A program made the position numbers and the translations under genes. A model generated the notes under the pieces. It ran no database searches. It was not told the DNA's origin and saw only the letters and a program-made list of their open reading frames with translations. This document shows, piece after piece, positions 49,255-58,700 of a stretch of DNA of 64,000 nucleotides. Source of the DNA: Geobacter sp. (GTDB lineage Bacteria > Desulfobacterota > Desulfuromonadia > Geobacterales > Pseudopelobacteraceae); contig PJFB01000002.1 in assembly GCA_003574895.1 (NCBI GenBank), positions 62,001-126,000 on the forward strand, given 5' to 3'. Within the stretch, counting starts at the first letter, position 1, and every line of letters begins with the position of its first letter.

Positions 49255-49575
49255 TCATTTTCCTTGGTACTGTACGTCGCTGACCTGTTCTTTCCAGCCC
49301 GCAGTCTTGCCTTCCATGCTCTCCTGAATAGCGATATGGGTCATGGCTGAATCTGGTGCGGCTCCGTGCCAATGTTTTACTCCGGGCGGAATCCGTACGA
49401 CATCACCCGGTCTGATCTCCTCAATCGGGCCATCCCACTGTTGAATCCGGCCGGCGCCTGCTGTCACAATTAAAGTTTTACCGAGCGGATGGGTGTGCCA
49501 TGCTGTCCGGGCACCCGGTTGGAATGTGACCAGTCCGCCCGACGTACGTGACGGTTCGTGCGCCGTGAACAGCAT
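49255..49575 (-). CDS. Cupin-domain protein, likely the C-terminal half of a split gene
   Basis: This 106-residue cupin has metal-binding motif 1 [20 protein letters not shown] and motif 2 [18 protein letters not shown]. It resembles the cupin part of carboxymuconolactone decarboxylase-cupin proteins. In the same frame, upstream of ATG 49575, the codons still read [11 protein letters not shown], which I recall as conserved in the fused protein, while the upstream CMD frame ends at TAG 49608 one base out of phase. I infer a single-base deletion split the gene. It may be translated from ATG 49575, but no good ribosome site is seen. Confidence 0.75.
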   Translation of the reverse strand: MLFTAHEPSRTSGGLVTFQPGARTAWHTHPLGKTLIVTAGAGRIQQWDGPIEEIRPGDVVRIPPGVKHWHGAAPDSAMTHIAIQESMEGKTAGWKEQVSDVQYQGK

Positions 49576-49607
49576 GGTAATTGTTACGGAACCAGTGAAA
49601 TAATCAG

Positions 49608-50303
49608 CTAACCCTGGCTTGACGACACGGAACCGCCCCGCGTGATCGTGATTTTCTGATTCGCTTGCCTGTCGCTCAAAACATTACCCAATGTTTCATT
49701 GGCATTTGTTGCTTCCTTTTCACCAACATTGGCTTCGAGAACGGTGATCAGACTTCGCAGCTGCGCTTCGGTCAAACCGATATTCAGTCCTACGTTAAAA
49801 TGCGACTGCAACTGGGGATTGACTCCCTCGATACTCGACAAGGCCGAAATCGTTGCCAACTCCCTGCTCTGGAAATCCAGGTTGTCGCGGCCGAAGATAT
49901 CTCCGAAAAGATGACCCTTCAGGAATGCATCAATGGCCGGGGCAAAGGTAATGTACTTTCCGGTGGCAGGTGCTCCAATCAGGCGAGTCTGGATTTCCGT
50001 ACCCAGGTCGATGCTGTTCCTGTTGGCTGGTATGGAGCTTTGCTCCCTACCAGGAGAATCCTTGATCCCTTTCTTGTTTCGTTCTTCCAGGACGCCGATG
50101 AACGTATTGATACCGTTCAGACTGCGGGGGAACCCGGCATAGGCGTACATCTGCACAAGGACCTCCTTGATTTCGTTGATGGTCAAACCGGCATCCAGCC
50201 CATCGTCTAAGGCCGTTCTCAGTTTTTGCAAGTCGCCTTTGGCAGTGAAAGCTGCAATGGTGACTATCTTTTCCTGCCTGGCGTTCAAACCTTCTTTTGT
50301 CAA
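49608..50303 (-). CDS. Carboxymuconolactone decarboxylase-family protein, N-terminal half of a split gene
   Basis: This protein of about 231 residues has two CMD/AhpD-like domains: [23 protein letters not shown]...[22 protein letters not shown] (about 6-80) and [22 protein letters not shown] (about 140-215). The AhpD-type CxxC is absent. The frame extends upstream to ATG 50393, but the first residues there (NFMGIEDFR) come from an azoreductase fragment. TTG 50303 has GGAGG eight bases upstream and is a better start. The export signal that relatives carry is missing. It ends with [14 protein letters not shown] one base out of frame from the cupin. Confidence 0.75.
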   Translation of the reverse strand: MTKEGLNARQEKIVTIAAFTAKGDLQKLRTALDDGLDAGLTINEIKEVLVQMYAYAGFPRSLNGINTFIGVLEERNKKGIKDSPGREQSSIPANRNSIDLGTEIQTRLIGAPATGKYITFAPAIDAFLKGHLFGDIFGRDNLDFQSRELATISALSSIEGVNPQLQSHFNVGLNIGLTEAQLRSLITVLEANVGEKEATNANETLGNVLSDRQANQKITITRGGSVSSSQG

Positions 50304-50365
50304 GGTCTGTGCCTCCGTGATGGTTACAATGTGAGCGTTGCTATAAGAACGACTGCCAACCGATC

Positions 50366-50541
50366 TGAAATCTTCAATCCCCATGAAGTTCATGACCGAT
50401 TTCAGACAGGGTACCGAGTGGTCATCGGCGGAGCCGCAGTGAAATCCGCCGCAGGAATGGATATGGAGACACTTTTCATACCACGCAAAAGCCTACGGCT
50501 CCGCTTTCTGTGTAGGTGAAGGTCTTCCCAACCACACAGAA
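50366..50541 (-). pseudogene. Fragment of a second azoreductase gene
   Basis: Reverse-strand bases 50366-50541 are similar over about 175 bases to 58137-58316 of the intact azoreductase gene. They encode [16 protein letters not shown], then after a four-base deletion and frameshift [21 protein letters not shown] and [11 protein letters not shown]. The N-terminal half of the gene and its C terminus are gone. The end runs into the CMD frame. It is a degenerate duplicate. Confidence 0.85.
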
Positions 50542-50576
50542 CATTCTTACCACGTGTACCATCAAGCACACCTACA

Positions 50577-52694
50577 TCAAATTTTTGACAGCCGGCACCT
50601 TGATGACTTCAAAGGTTCAGCCCCTGAGTCAGGGTCAAAATATTCGTGTCCGAACAGTAGGTTTGCTGCGCTCTCCTTCCAGCCGTGATCCGGCCCCGGT
50701 CTTTCTGGAAACCACCACGCATGCTCTGCGTGCACCACATCCGGCTGGAGGCCATCGTCGATGTGGAGGATAAATTTTGCCTTTCCCCATTGAGTGACCA
50801 CGGATACCGTATCCCCTTCGGCAAATTTCTCCGCTCCGGCCAAACCTGGGTGTACACTGACCCTCGGCTCAGGGCGGAGCCGCCGCAGGGATTCCACCTG
50901 ACGTCCCTCTGAGTGGAAGAACGGTAGGATCTTGTTTCCGGTCATCAGGATGTACGGATACTCCTTGGTCATGTCCGAAGCAGGTGGGACAGGTGGCTCG
51001 GAGTACACAGGCAAAGGGGGCCGTCCGATTTTCTCCATCACGGAACTTACCAGTTCAACCTTGCCGCTCGGGGTCGGGAACCCTTCCGTCTCGTGCTTTC
51101 TGTAGCGCATTTCGCCCAAGAGAATCCCCTTGTCCGCGAATTCGTCAAAATGCAGCCCCGACGGTTCTAGAAGCCATTCGAGATACGCTCTCCGGTCCTG
51201 CCAGGGGAATGCGTCGTCCAGTCCGAGCCGGTGAGCCAACTCCAGCATGACATCACGGTCATCACGCACCTCGCCGGTCTGCACAATCTGCCGGCGGGCC
51301 AGGACGCACCACACTTTGTGGAAGTAGACGACGTCGTCCTGTTCGAGCCAATGGGCTGCTGGGAGGATAAGATCGGCCAATTCGGCCGTCGGGGTCATGA
51401 AGAAGTCCGAGACGACCGTGAATTCCAGGTGGTCCCGAAGCGCCGCCTCAATGATATCTCCCCGTGTCGCAGTGGTAATTGGGTTGGTACCGACGAGCCA
51501 GACGGCCCGTGGGCGATAGGGCTTTCCCGTAGCACACGCATCCCAAAATGTGGGCTGATGACAGCCGGGGGCAAAAGGGAACCGTCCTGCGCCGATCATC
51601 TTCTCCTTTTGGCCGGGTGCTAGAAACTGCATGCCAAGAATCGCCTTGTCCACCTGGGGCGATTTGGACCGCACGCCCGCAGGGGGCACGTAGCGGACCA
51701 TCCCTCCCGGGACATCGAGGTTCCCGGTGATGGCCATGAGGATGAGCGCTGCGCGGCCGGCCTGAAATGCCGACAGGTTCATATCCATGCCGTTGCCCCA
51801 GATGATGCATCCCGGTTTGGTCGTCGCAAAGGCCCTTGCGGCCTCCCGGATTGCTTTCGCCGGAACGCGGGTAACCGGTTCGGCCCATTCCGGGGGAAAC
51901 CCTATGACATGTTCGGCGAGTTCCGTGAAACCGGTGCAGTACTGGGCGACAAACTCCCGATCAAAGGAGCCCTCGGTGACGATCACGTTGAGCATTGCCA
52001 GCAGTAGCGCGCAGTCCGTCCCTGGACGTATTTGCAGGAAGTGGTTGGCCTGTTTCGCGGCCTGGGTGCGCCTCGGGTCAACCACGATAACCTCCTGGGC
52101 GGCCCGAATCGCCTTGCGAATGGAACTTGAGCAAAGACCGTCGGCAGCGCCGAGTTCCAGCACATTGTTGCCGATGATAAGCAGCGCACCTGGCATCGTG
52201 CCGGTCGGTCCGTGAAGGTCGGGTTGGGGTAGCCAGCCCATCGTAAGCGCCGACGATATGTTTCGGGGCAGAAAACAATTATGGCCTGGACTCACAAAAT
52301 TGGGTGACCCAAACGCATGTATGAACCGCCCGGTGAATTCCGTGTAGGGCCGGCCGGTTCCTTGGCAAAGTGCGACATACTCGGGTCCGGATGTTTTGCG
52401 AATGCGGTCGAAAACCTCTGCCATCTCGTCCAAGGCTTCATCCCACGAGATGGCCTTCCACTGTCCCGCCCCCCGAGGACCAGTCCGTCGCAGCGGCGTC
52501 ACGATCCTGTCCGGGTGATGTATAATCTCCGGTCCGGCCATTCCTTTTGCACAGATATAGCCATGGCTCGTCGGGCTTTCAGAGTCTCCTGTCACCTTCA
52601 CCGGATTCCCTTCATCATCGAGTAGAACCTGCACCTGACACACGCCATGGCAGCCTCGACACGATGTCCGCACGATTGAATCATTGAACCTCAT
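50577..52694 (-). CDS. Molybdopterin oxidoreductase of the acetylene hydratase-like branch
   Basis: This 705-residue cytoplasmic protein has an N-terminal [4Fe-4S] motif CRGCHGVC...C (residues about 12-48) and Mo/W-bisMGD domains: SPNFVSPGHNCFLPRN with a Cys likely to ligate the metal, VVDPRRTQAAKQANHFLQIRPGTD, and FPTPSGKVELVSSVMEKIG. No twin-arginine signal is present. As I recall acetylene hydratase, the C-terminal half and metal-ligand region resemble it. The essential Asp of that enzyme, between the first cluster Cys residues, is His here, so hydration of acetylene is unlikely. No small subunit or membrane anchor lies near, so it is an orphan. GGAG precedes ATG 52694. Confidence 0.85.
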   Translation of the reverse strand: MRFNDSIVRTSCRGCHGVCQVQVLLDDEGNPVKVTGDSESPTSHGYICAKGMAGPEIIHHPDRIVTPLRRTGPRGAGQWKAISWDEALDEMAEVFDRIRKTSGPEYVALCQGTGRPYTEFTGRFIHAFGSPNFVSPGHNCFLPRNISSALTMGWLPQPDLHGPTGTMPGALLIIGNNVLELGAADGLCSSSIRKAIRAAQEVIVVDPRRTQAAKQANHFLQIRPGTDCALLLAMLNVIVTEGSFDREFVAQYCTGFTELAEHVIGFPPEWAEPVTRVPAKAIREAARAFATTKPGCIIWGNGMDMNLSAFQAGRAALILMAITGNLDVPGGMVRYVPPAGVRSKSPQVDKAILGMQFLAPGQKEKMIGAGRFPFAPGCHQPTFWDACATGKPYRPRAVWLVGTNPITTATRGDIIEAALRDHLEFTVVSDFFMTPTAELADLILPAAHWLEQDDVVYFHKVWCVLARRQIVQTGEVRDDRDVMLELAHRLGLDDAFPWQDRRAYLEWLLEPSGLHFDEFADKGILLGEMRYRKHETEGFPTPSGKVELVSSVMEKIGRPPLPVYSEPPVPPASDMTKEYPYILMTGNKILPFFHSEGRQVESLRRLRPEPRVSVHPGLAGAEKFAEGDTVSVVTQWGKAKFILHIDDGLQPDVVHAEHAWWFPERPGPDHGWKESAANLLFGHEYFDPDSGAEPLKSSRCRLSKI

Positions 52695-52893
52695 ATATCG
52701 TCTCCAGTTCTAAAAATGTGGCTGCTGCAAGACGCCATGCATTCCACTCTCTTCTCAGCTTTTGATTCTTCCGCGCTGATTATCGCTCCGGTTTCACAGA
52801 GCGGCGATTAAACTTACTCTGCTTTTTGTTGCTAACAAGTATTTTCCCCTTTTCTGTAGAAAAATGCCCGATAGCCGAATGGAAATCCGGCGT

Positions 52894-53646
52894 CTACCAG
52901 GGGAGCGGTCCCTCGGCATTCGAGAAGGTGCCGGTCGGCCCATCGGCGTCCAGCAGAGCCAAGCGAACCGGCTCGCGCGCCGCCTCTTCAACCGACCCGG
53001 CGGTACTGGCGAAATTGCTCATATCCGTTGCCGTAAAGCCGGGACAGACCGCGTTGACCTTGATGCCGGTCTTCTCCAAGTCAATTGCAAAGGCTTGTGT
53101 AACAGCGTTGAGCGCAGTCTTCGAAGATGTGTACACACCTGCCATGTTTCGCAGAACATGCGACACGTCGGAATTTAGAGTAAGCGATCCGGTGCTGCTC
53201 GATATATTAACGATACGCCCAGCCGGTGCTTTACGAAGGAGAGGCAGCATCGCTTGTGTTACCGCCACAACCCCGAATACATTTACTTCAAATACATCGC
53301 GTAGTTCATCAACAGAAACATTGCTCAGTAAACCGGACTGTACAATCTCCTCCAGAGGCCTGCCCGGCGCTCCAGTGTGCGCAATCCCGGCATTGTTTAT
53401 AAGCACATCAAGACGTCCGAACCGGTCATGGATCTGACTGGCGGCAGCGAGGATGCTGGTTTGATCGGTCACGTCCAGTTGGAGGGCCTGGGCCCGCTCA
53501 CCGAGACTCGCGGCGGCGGCCATCCCCAATTCCAGCTTGCGGGCGCCGATCAGCACGGTAAAGCCTTTGGTAACCATCTCCCTGGCAATCTGCAACCCGA
53601 TCCCTTTGTTTGCTCCGGTGACAAGTGCGATGCGTTCGTTGTTCAT
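52894..53646 (-). CDS. Short-chain dehydrogenase/reductase
   Basis: This 250-residue SDR has TGANKGIG for NAD(P) (about 10-17), NNAG (about 87-90), Ser of NISSSTGS, and catalytic YTSSK (about 171-175). The closest remembered type is the carbonyl reductase-like group that reduces aldehydes, ketones or quinones. The sequence ends FSNAEGPLPW, a typical SDR cofactor-side tail. It is the last gene of the leftward azoR-efflux operon, 30 bases after the pump gene, so it probably acts on compounds handled by that system. Confidence 0.93.
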   Translation of the reverse strand: MNNERIALVTGANKGIGLQIAREMVTKGFTVLIGARKLELGMAAAASLGERAQALQLDVTDQTSILAAASQIHDRFGRLDVLINNAGIAHTGAPGRPLEEIVQSGLLSNVSVDELRDVFEVNVFGVVAVTQAMLPLLRKAPAGRIVNISSSTGSLTLNSDVSHVLRNMAGVYTSSKTALNAVTQAFAIDLEKTGIKVNAVCPGFTATDMSNFASTAGSVEEAAREPVRLALLDADGPTGTFSNAEGPLPW

Positions 53647-53676
53647 GATGGTGATCTCCTTTATTTAGGGGTGGGC

Positions 53677-55227
53677 TTAGTGGCCACCCGCGGTATCCTT
53701 GGCCGCCAGCGTTGCTTTGACCGGACGCGCGGCCCAGATCAGGGCCGACAACAGCAGGCAGAGCAATCCGGAAAGATAGAAAATTTCTGTTCCCGACAGC
53801 ATGAAGGCCTGACGGTTCAACTCGGTTTCGATGAGACCGAGCCCCTGCACCTTGGGCAGGCCGATGCCGGCCAGTTTGTCGAGGACGAGTCCCGATATAT
53901 TCGAGTAGGGGGTGATCTGTTCCGCCAGACGCGCATGGTGCATCGCAGCGCGGTTCTCCCACATGGTGGTCCCGATCGACGCGCCGAAGGCACCGAGCAT
54001 GATCCTGGTAAAATTGAGTAAACCTGATGCGGCGGGAATCCGCTCTGGGGCAAGGCCTGAAATGGCGATCGCTGTTAACGAGGTCATGAAGCCCGAGAGG
54101 CCGATTCCTTGAATCAGATGAGTTGCCGCCACGCTTGAGAAATCCACTCCAGTGGAGAATCCACTCCTCATAAAAAAGATGGCCGCAAAGACCAGAAAAG
54201 CACCAGTCGCAAAAAGTCGTGGATCCAACGTTGCAAGCCCTCGCCCGACCAGCGGGGAGAGCACTATGGCAAGAATCCCTACCGGCGCGGTCACCAGTCC
54301 TGCCCATGTGGCGGTATACCCCATGATCTGTTGCAACCAGAGGGGGGTGAGCACTATGTTCATAAAGAAGACGCTGTATCCTAGGGAAAGCGAGACTGTG
54401 GCAGTAGTGAAGTTGCGCCGGGCAAAGAGTGTCAGGTCCACGATCGGCTGTTGCTCGGTCAGTTCCCACACTAGGAAAAAGGAGAAGGTCACCAGCGCTA
54501 CGACCGCCAGGATCACTATGGTCGGCGAGTTGAACCAGTCCAACTCTTTTCCTTTATCGAGCAGAATCTGCAGCGCACCGACCCAGACGACTAGCAGGGA
54601 CAGGCCCACCTTGTCGATGGGGAGCTTACGGGTCTGGGACTCCCGTCCTTTAAGCATGACACCGGTAAGGACTGCCGCCACAATTCCCACCGGGATATTG
54701 ATATAGAAGATCCAAGGCCAAGAAACATTGTCGGTCAGCCATCCTCCGAGGATTGGCCCGGTAATCGGCGCTACGGTGGTGGTCATTGACCACATCGCTA
54801 CGGCCATCCCGGCCTTTTGTTTGGGAAAGCACTGGAGCAAAAGTGCCATAGAAAGTGGAATCATTGGCCCAGCGACCAGTCCTTGGATCACACGGAAGGT
54901 CACTAGCATGGTGAGGTTTACCGAACAACCGCAAAGTAGCGATGCAAGGATAAACAGGCTAACGGACCAGAGGAAGAGACGTAGTTGTCCAATGCGCTGG
55001 GTGAGCCAACCTGTGAGCGGCACGGCGATGGCGTTGGACACCGCAAATGACGTGATGACCCACATCCCTTGGCTGGGACTTACCCCGAGGTCACCAGAGA
55101 TGGTCGGAATACAAACGTTTGTGATAGTAGTGTCGAGAACGTTCATGAAGGTCGCGAGGGATAGTGCGAATGTTGCCAGCGCCAACCGTGCACCTTCAAG
55201 GGGCTTATGTCCCGCGTTTTCAGACAT
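53677..55227 (-). CDS. DHA2-family (EmrB/QacA-type) 14-TM drug/proton antiporter
   Basis: This 516-residue integral membrane protein has about 14 hydrophobic segments. Family motifs are FMNVLDTTITNVCIPTI in TM1 (motif D1 with LDxTIxN), GWLTQRIGQLRLFLWS (motif A) and PLSMALLLQCFPKQKAG. EmrB proteins export uncouplers, thiolactomycin and other hydrophobic acids through EmrA and an outer-membrane channel. HlyD precedes it by 11 bases and the outer-membrane factor precedes that, so all three tripartite parts are encoded together. Confidence 0.96.
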   Translation of the reverse strand: MSENAGHKPLEGARLALATFALSLATFMNVLDTTITNVCIPTISGDLGVSPSQGMWVITSFAVSNAIAVPLTGWLTQRIGQLRLFLWSVSLFILASLLCGCSVNLTMLVTFRVIQGLVAGPMIPLSMALLLQCFPKQKAGMAVAMWSMTTTVAPITGPILGGWLTDNVSWPWIFYINIPVGIVAAVLTGVMLKGRESQTRKLPIDKVGLSLLVVWVGALQILLDKGKELDWFNSPTIVILAVVALVTFSFFLVWELTEQQPIVDLTLFARRNFTTATVSLSLGYSVFFMNIVLTPLWLQQIMGYTATWAGLVTAPVGILAIVLSPLVGRGLATLDPRLFATGAFLVFAAIFFMRSGFSTGVDFSSVAATHLIQGIGLSGFMTSLTAIAISGLAPERIPAASGLLNFTRIMLGAFGASIGTTMWENRAAMHHARLAEQITPYSNISGLVLDKLAGIGLPKVQGLGLIETELNRQAFMLSGTEIFYLSGLLCLLLSALIWAARPVKATLAAKDTAGGH

Positions 55228-55238
55228 GATCGCGCTCC

Positions 55239-56534
55239 TTAAAGCTTGCGCTCTGCAAGAAAAGGCTGATGAGCCGGATGCAAGGCAACCGAGGAGGATC
55301 GCTCCCTGCTACCGCCCACCGTTCCGGTAGCGGCTGTCTCGCGTGCTGGGCTTACAGGGATTTGTTTCAAACCGCCGAGATTTGCGGCTATAAGTTTGTT
55401 GGCATGTTGCGCCGCAGCACTTGCCCACGAAGAAAACACCTCTGTTTCGGCTGAGTAAGTATGTTGTGTTACACTCGAAAGTCGTGCGCCGTCCTGGTTT
55501 TTCACATTCACCCTTGCCACCATGGAAAGCCCAATGTGCAGCGGGTGAGCCGCAAGCTCTTTTGGGTCGAGCTCAATCCTTACTGGAAGGCGCTGCACCA
55601 CCTTGATCCAGTTCCCGGTCGCGTTCTGCGCTGGCAACAGCGAGAATGCGGCACCAGTTCCGGCTGAAAACCCGGCTACTTTGCCGTGGTAAACCACGTG
55701 CTTACCAAAGATATCGGAGTGGAGCTGTACCGGTTGTCCTATCCGCATCCCACGTAGCTGCATCTCTTTGAAATTCGCCTCAACCCAAACCTGTTCGAGT
55801 GGAACAAGTGCCATCAAGGGGTCTCCCGCTTTAACCCTCTGTCCTACTTGCACGTTGCGTTTTGCGACATAGCCGGTTACCGGCGCCGGGATTGTTGATC
55901 GCCGCCAAGCAAGATACTCTTCCCGTACCTTCGCAGCGGCGCGCTGAACGATGGGGTGATTCGCTACACTAGTGCTGTCAATAAGCACATGGTTGGAACT
56001 CCGCTGTTCTCGGGCGCTGGTGAGAGCCGCAACTGCTACGTTAACGGCCTCGCGGGCGTGCTCAATCTCCTCGGATGCAACGGCCCCGGTTCCTTCAAGT
56101 GCTTTACGGCGCTCCAGATCAAGGCGCGTCCGTTCCAGATCGGCCTCACGCTGTGTGATTATCGCTGCAAGTGAACTGTCGTTAGAATAGAGGGCACGGG
56201 CCTCACGAACCGTTTGTGCCAGTTGGGCTTCGGCCTGCGCTAGTGACACTTGGGAATCGGCCTCGTCTAGCCGAACCAGTGGGGAGCCGGCCTTGACAAA
56301 GTCAGTGTCATCGGCCTGGACGGAAACGACGGTACCCGAGGTCTGTGGGGTAATCTGAACGATGTTGCCCGCTACATAGGCGTTATCGGTCTCCACTGAA
56401 TACCTGCCGAACTCTGCCCAGTAGCACCCGTAAGATATCCCAGTAATTGCGAATAAAGCGATCAGGGCTCCTATCCAGAGCTTTCTCTTTCCCGCTTTGG
56501 CTGCTATGGTCGTTTCATTTTTCACTTCGCTCAT
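55239..56534 (-). CDS. EmrA/HlyD-family membrane fusion protein
   Basis: This 431-residue adaptor has a cytoplasmic N-terminal tail, a TM segment (about 20-40, LWIGALIALFAITGISYGCYW), a lipoyl-like half (DNAYVAGNIVQITPQTSGTVVSVQADDTDFVKAGSPLVRLD), a long coiled coil (about 95-200) and a beta-barrel region (IPAPVTGYVAKRNVQVGQRVKAGDPLM). It would bridge the DHA2 pump to the outer-membrane factor. Its start overlaps the outer-membrane factor stop by four bases. The C-terminal tail is longer and more polar than in E. coli EmrA. Confidence 0.95.
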   Translation of the reverse strand: MSEVKNETTIAAKAGKRKLWIGALIALFAITGISYGCYWAEFGRYSVETDNAYVAGNIVQITPQTSGTVVSVQADDTDFVKAGSPLVRLDEADSQVSLAQAEAQLAQTVREARALYSNDSSLAAIITQREADLERTRLDLERRKALEGTGAVASEEIEHAREAVNVAVAALTSAREQRSSNHVLIDSTSVANHPIVQRAAAKVREEYLAWRRSTIPAPVTGYVAKRNVQVGQRVKAGDPLMALVPLEQVWVEANFKEMQLRGMRIGQPVQLHSDIFGKHVVYHGKVAGFSAGTGAAFSLLPAQNATGNWIKVVQRLPVRIELDPKELAAHPLHIGLSMVARVNVKNQDGARLSSVTQHTYSAETEVFSSWASAAAQHANKLIAANLGGLKQIPVSPARETAATGTVGGSRERSSSVALHPAHQPFLAERKL

Positions 56535-58012
56535 TTGTTGTTCCTCCTCTGGTCATCTTTACTTCTCAGCACGGAAGGGGGTTCAGGTCGATATCCCCCG
56601 CCAAGCGAGGTGCTGAGACTTACTGCGACCTCAAACCGCCGTGCCCTCAACGCCACAGTTTGGAGTCTCTCTTTGAGCAGGTCCCCCTCGGTTGCCAGTA
56701 CGGTAAGATAGCCGGTAAGGCCATGACGGTAGCGCAGCAATGCAAGCCTGTTCGCTTCTTCCAGCCTTGTTTCCGCTTCACGTTCTTCTGCAAGTTGGGC
56801 TTCAATCCCACGCCATGAGACAATCTGGTCCCCAACCTCTCTTATGGCGTCCACAATCGTGGCGTTGTAGCGTTCAACGTTTTCGTCATATTCGGCGCTA
56901 CGGCGCGAAAGATTACTCCTTAGCCGCCCGCCATCGAATATCGGTAGCGTGATGGCAGGGCCGACTCCGAAAACTCCGCTGCCGCTGCGCACAAAATTTT
57001 CAATCCCGATGGAGTCGAAACCCGCAAAAGCGGTCAAACTGATGTTGGGGTAGAACGAAGCCTTGGCCACCTCAACCTCTTTGGTCATTAACTCAATACG
57101 CCAGAGCTGCGCCACCACATCGGGGCGGCGCCCGATTAACTCAGATGGGATGTCCGTCGGCAGGGTCAATTCCTTTTGCGCCAGCAGGACCGGAGGTTTG
57201 AGGGCTGCGCCCCGATCTGGGCCAAAGCCGGCCAGAGCCGCCAACAGGTTGCGCAGCAGGGCGATCTGCTCCTCACCGGCTTGGATGTCGGCCCGGGTAG
57301 ATGCGACCACCCCTTGTGAATGATTCAACTCGACGGCCGTATCAAGTCCGGCTGTCACACGTTTTGTCGTCAACTCGACTATCTGTTCATGCTGGTGAAG
57401 GATATCGGTTTCGATTTTTATTTGCTCAAACTCATGATTCAGGCGGATATACGCCTTAGTAATACTTGAGACTAGTGCCAGTTTGGCCAACTCACGATCG
57501 ATTTCAGCTGCGCGCACAGCACCCAAGGCCGCTTCATATCCGGCCCTGTTTCTGCCCCACAGGTCGAGATCATAGCGGAATTCTAACTTTAACGAATTTA
57601 CGCTCTTTTTCTCTCCTGCTTGTGGGGGCGGCACTGCGCCGTTCTCCGTCAACCTCTGGTAGATGCTGCTGGTGTCGACGCCAAGTTGTGGATACCTGAT
57701 GGCATCTGCCAGTCCGGCCTGTGCGGCAGCTTGGCGGATACGAGATTCAGCCACTCGTAGGGTGGGGTTTCCGACGAGCGCATCCTCAATCAGGTGGTCA
57801 AGCTGGGGATCTCCTAATTCTTGCCACCACATCTGCTGCGGCCAGGGTCCTTTTGCCGAAGATGACAAGGACGGCAAGCCTCCTAATGTGTCTGGGTCGT
57901 TCCGTGAGGATCGTGACATGTCTGTCGGCAGTCCGGCACAACCGGAAAACGTCAGCAACAAGACTGCAATCAATAGGATTTGTATTGTTATTCTCGGCAT
58001 ACTGAGTTCCAT
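56531..58012 (-). CDS. NodT/OprM-type outer-membrane efflux lipoprotein
   Basis: This protein of about 493 residues is a TolC-like outer-membrane factor with a lipoprotein signal ending LLTFSGCAG. Two OEP repeats are visible: DHLIEDALVGNPTLRVAESRIRQAAAQAG and VYQRLTEN... in the first, and LIGRRPDVVAQLWRIELMTKEVEVAKASFYPNISL in the second. It gives a channel for export of the substrate. ATG 58012 is chosen, with AAGGG close by; ATG 58000 and a TTG at 58039 are alternatives. It lies 23 bases after azoR. Confidence 0.94.
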   Translation of the reverse strand: MELSMPRITIQILLIAVLLLTFSGCAGLPTDMSRSSRNDPDTLGGLPSLSSSAKGPWPQQMWWQELGDPQLDHLIEDALVGNPTLRVAESRIRQAAAQAGLADAIRYPQLGVDTSSIYQRLTENGAVPPPQAGEKKSVNSLKLEFRYDLDLWGRNRAGYEAALGAVRAAEIDRELAKLALVSSITKAYIRLNHEFEQIKIETDILHQHEQIVELTTKRVTAGLDTAVELNHSQGVVASTRADIQAGEEQIALLRNLLAALAGFGPDRGAALKPPVLLAQKELTLPTDIPSELIGRRPDVVAQLWRIELMTKEVEVAKASFYPNISLTAFAGFDSIGIENFVRSGSGVFGVGPAITLPIFDGGRLRSNLSRRSAEYDENVERYNATIVDAIREVGDQIVSWRGIEAQLAEEREAETRLEEANRLALLRYRHGLTGYLTVLATEGDLLKERLQTVALRARRFEVAVSLSTSLGGGYRPEPPSVLRSKDDQRRNNK

Positions 58013-58035
58013 ATCCCTTCTGCACGCTCCCACTT

Positions 58036-58668
58036 TCAAAAGAGGGTGGCAGCTTCCCGGCTTTCTTCCAGGGCCTTGTTCATGAATTCCCCTGCCCTAT
58101 GCGGCAGAGCGTCTGCCCCCTCCACCACAACAAACCTGAAGTCTTCAATCCCCATGAAGTTCATCACTGCCTTTAGGTATGGAACCGAGTGGTCGTCATC
58201 GCTTCCGCAATGGAACCCGCCGCAGGAATGGATATGAAGACACTTTTTCCCCTTGCCGCGCAAAAGCCCGACCGCTCCACTCTCCGTATAGGTAAAGGTC
58301 TTCCCGACCACGCAGACCGTGTCGATATACATCTTCAACTCCGCGGGAAATCCCAGGTTCCACATCGGTGTTACAAAAACGTACTTGTCTGCGGCCACAA
58401 ACTGGTCTGCGAGATTCCAAATCTTGCTGATTTTACGCAATTCATCATCCGACAATGAATCGAACGAGCCGCCGACACGCAACTTTTCCCAGCCGTTTAG
58501 TACATCAGCATCAATACGCTGGATAGGGTCACGGTAGAGATCCAGAAAGTCTATTCTGTCTTCCGGATGGCGTTCCGAGTACCTTGCCAAAAACTCACTA
58601 CCGATGGTGAGACTGCGCGATTGCTCGCGGGATTTTAAATTGCAGGTAATGTAAAGAATATTGGCCAT
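58036..58668 (-). CDS. azoR: FMN-dependent NADH-azoreductase (flavodoxin-like fold)
   Basis: This 210-residue flavoprotein has the AzoR/NQO-type fold: [17 protein letters not shown] for the FMN phosphate, [21 protein letters not shown] for the isoalloxazine, and [15 protein letters not shown] near the dimer site. It reduces azo compounds and quinones by two-electron steps. GGAGG precedes its ATG. It is first in a five-gene leftward operon with a sigma-54 promoter about 35 bases upstream. A broken copy sits at 50366-50541. Cofactor and substrate are inferred from family. Confidence 0.95.
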   Translation of the reverse strand: MANILYITCNLKSREQSRSLTIGSEFLARYSERHPEDRIDFLDLYRDPIQRIDADVLNGWEKLRVGGSFDSLSDDELRKISKIWNLADQFVAADKYVFVTPMWNLGFPAELKMYIDTVCVVGKTFTYTESGAVGLLRGKGKKCLHIHSCGGFHCGSDDDHSVPYLKAVMNFMGIEDFRFVVVEGADALPHRAGEFMNKALEESREAATLF

Positions 58669-58700
58669 GGTTGCCTCCTTGTTGTAGTTTACTTGTACAT

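Noticed and set aside
53498-54469. 323-codon leftward frame across the SDR and pump genes
   Set aside because: It overlaps two well-supported genes in a different frame, with no family features.
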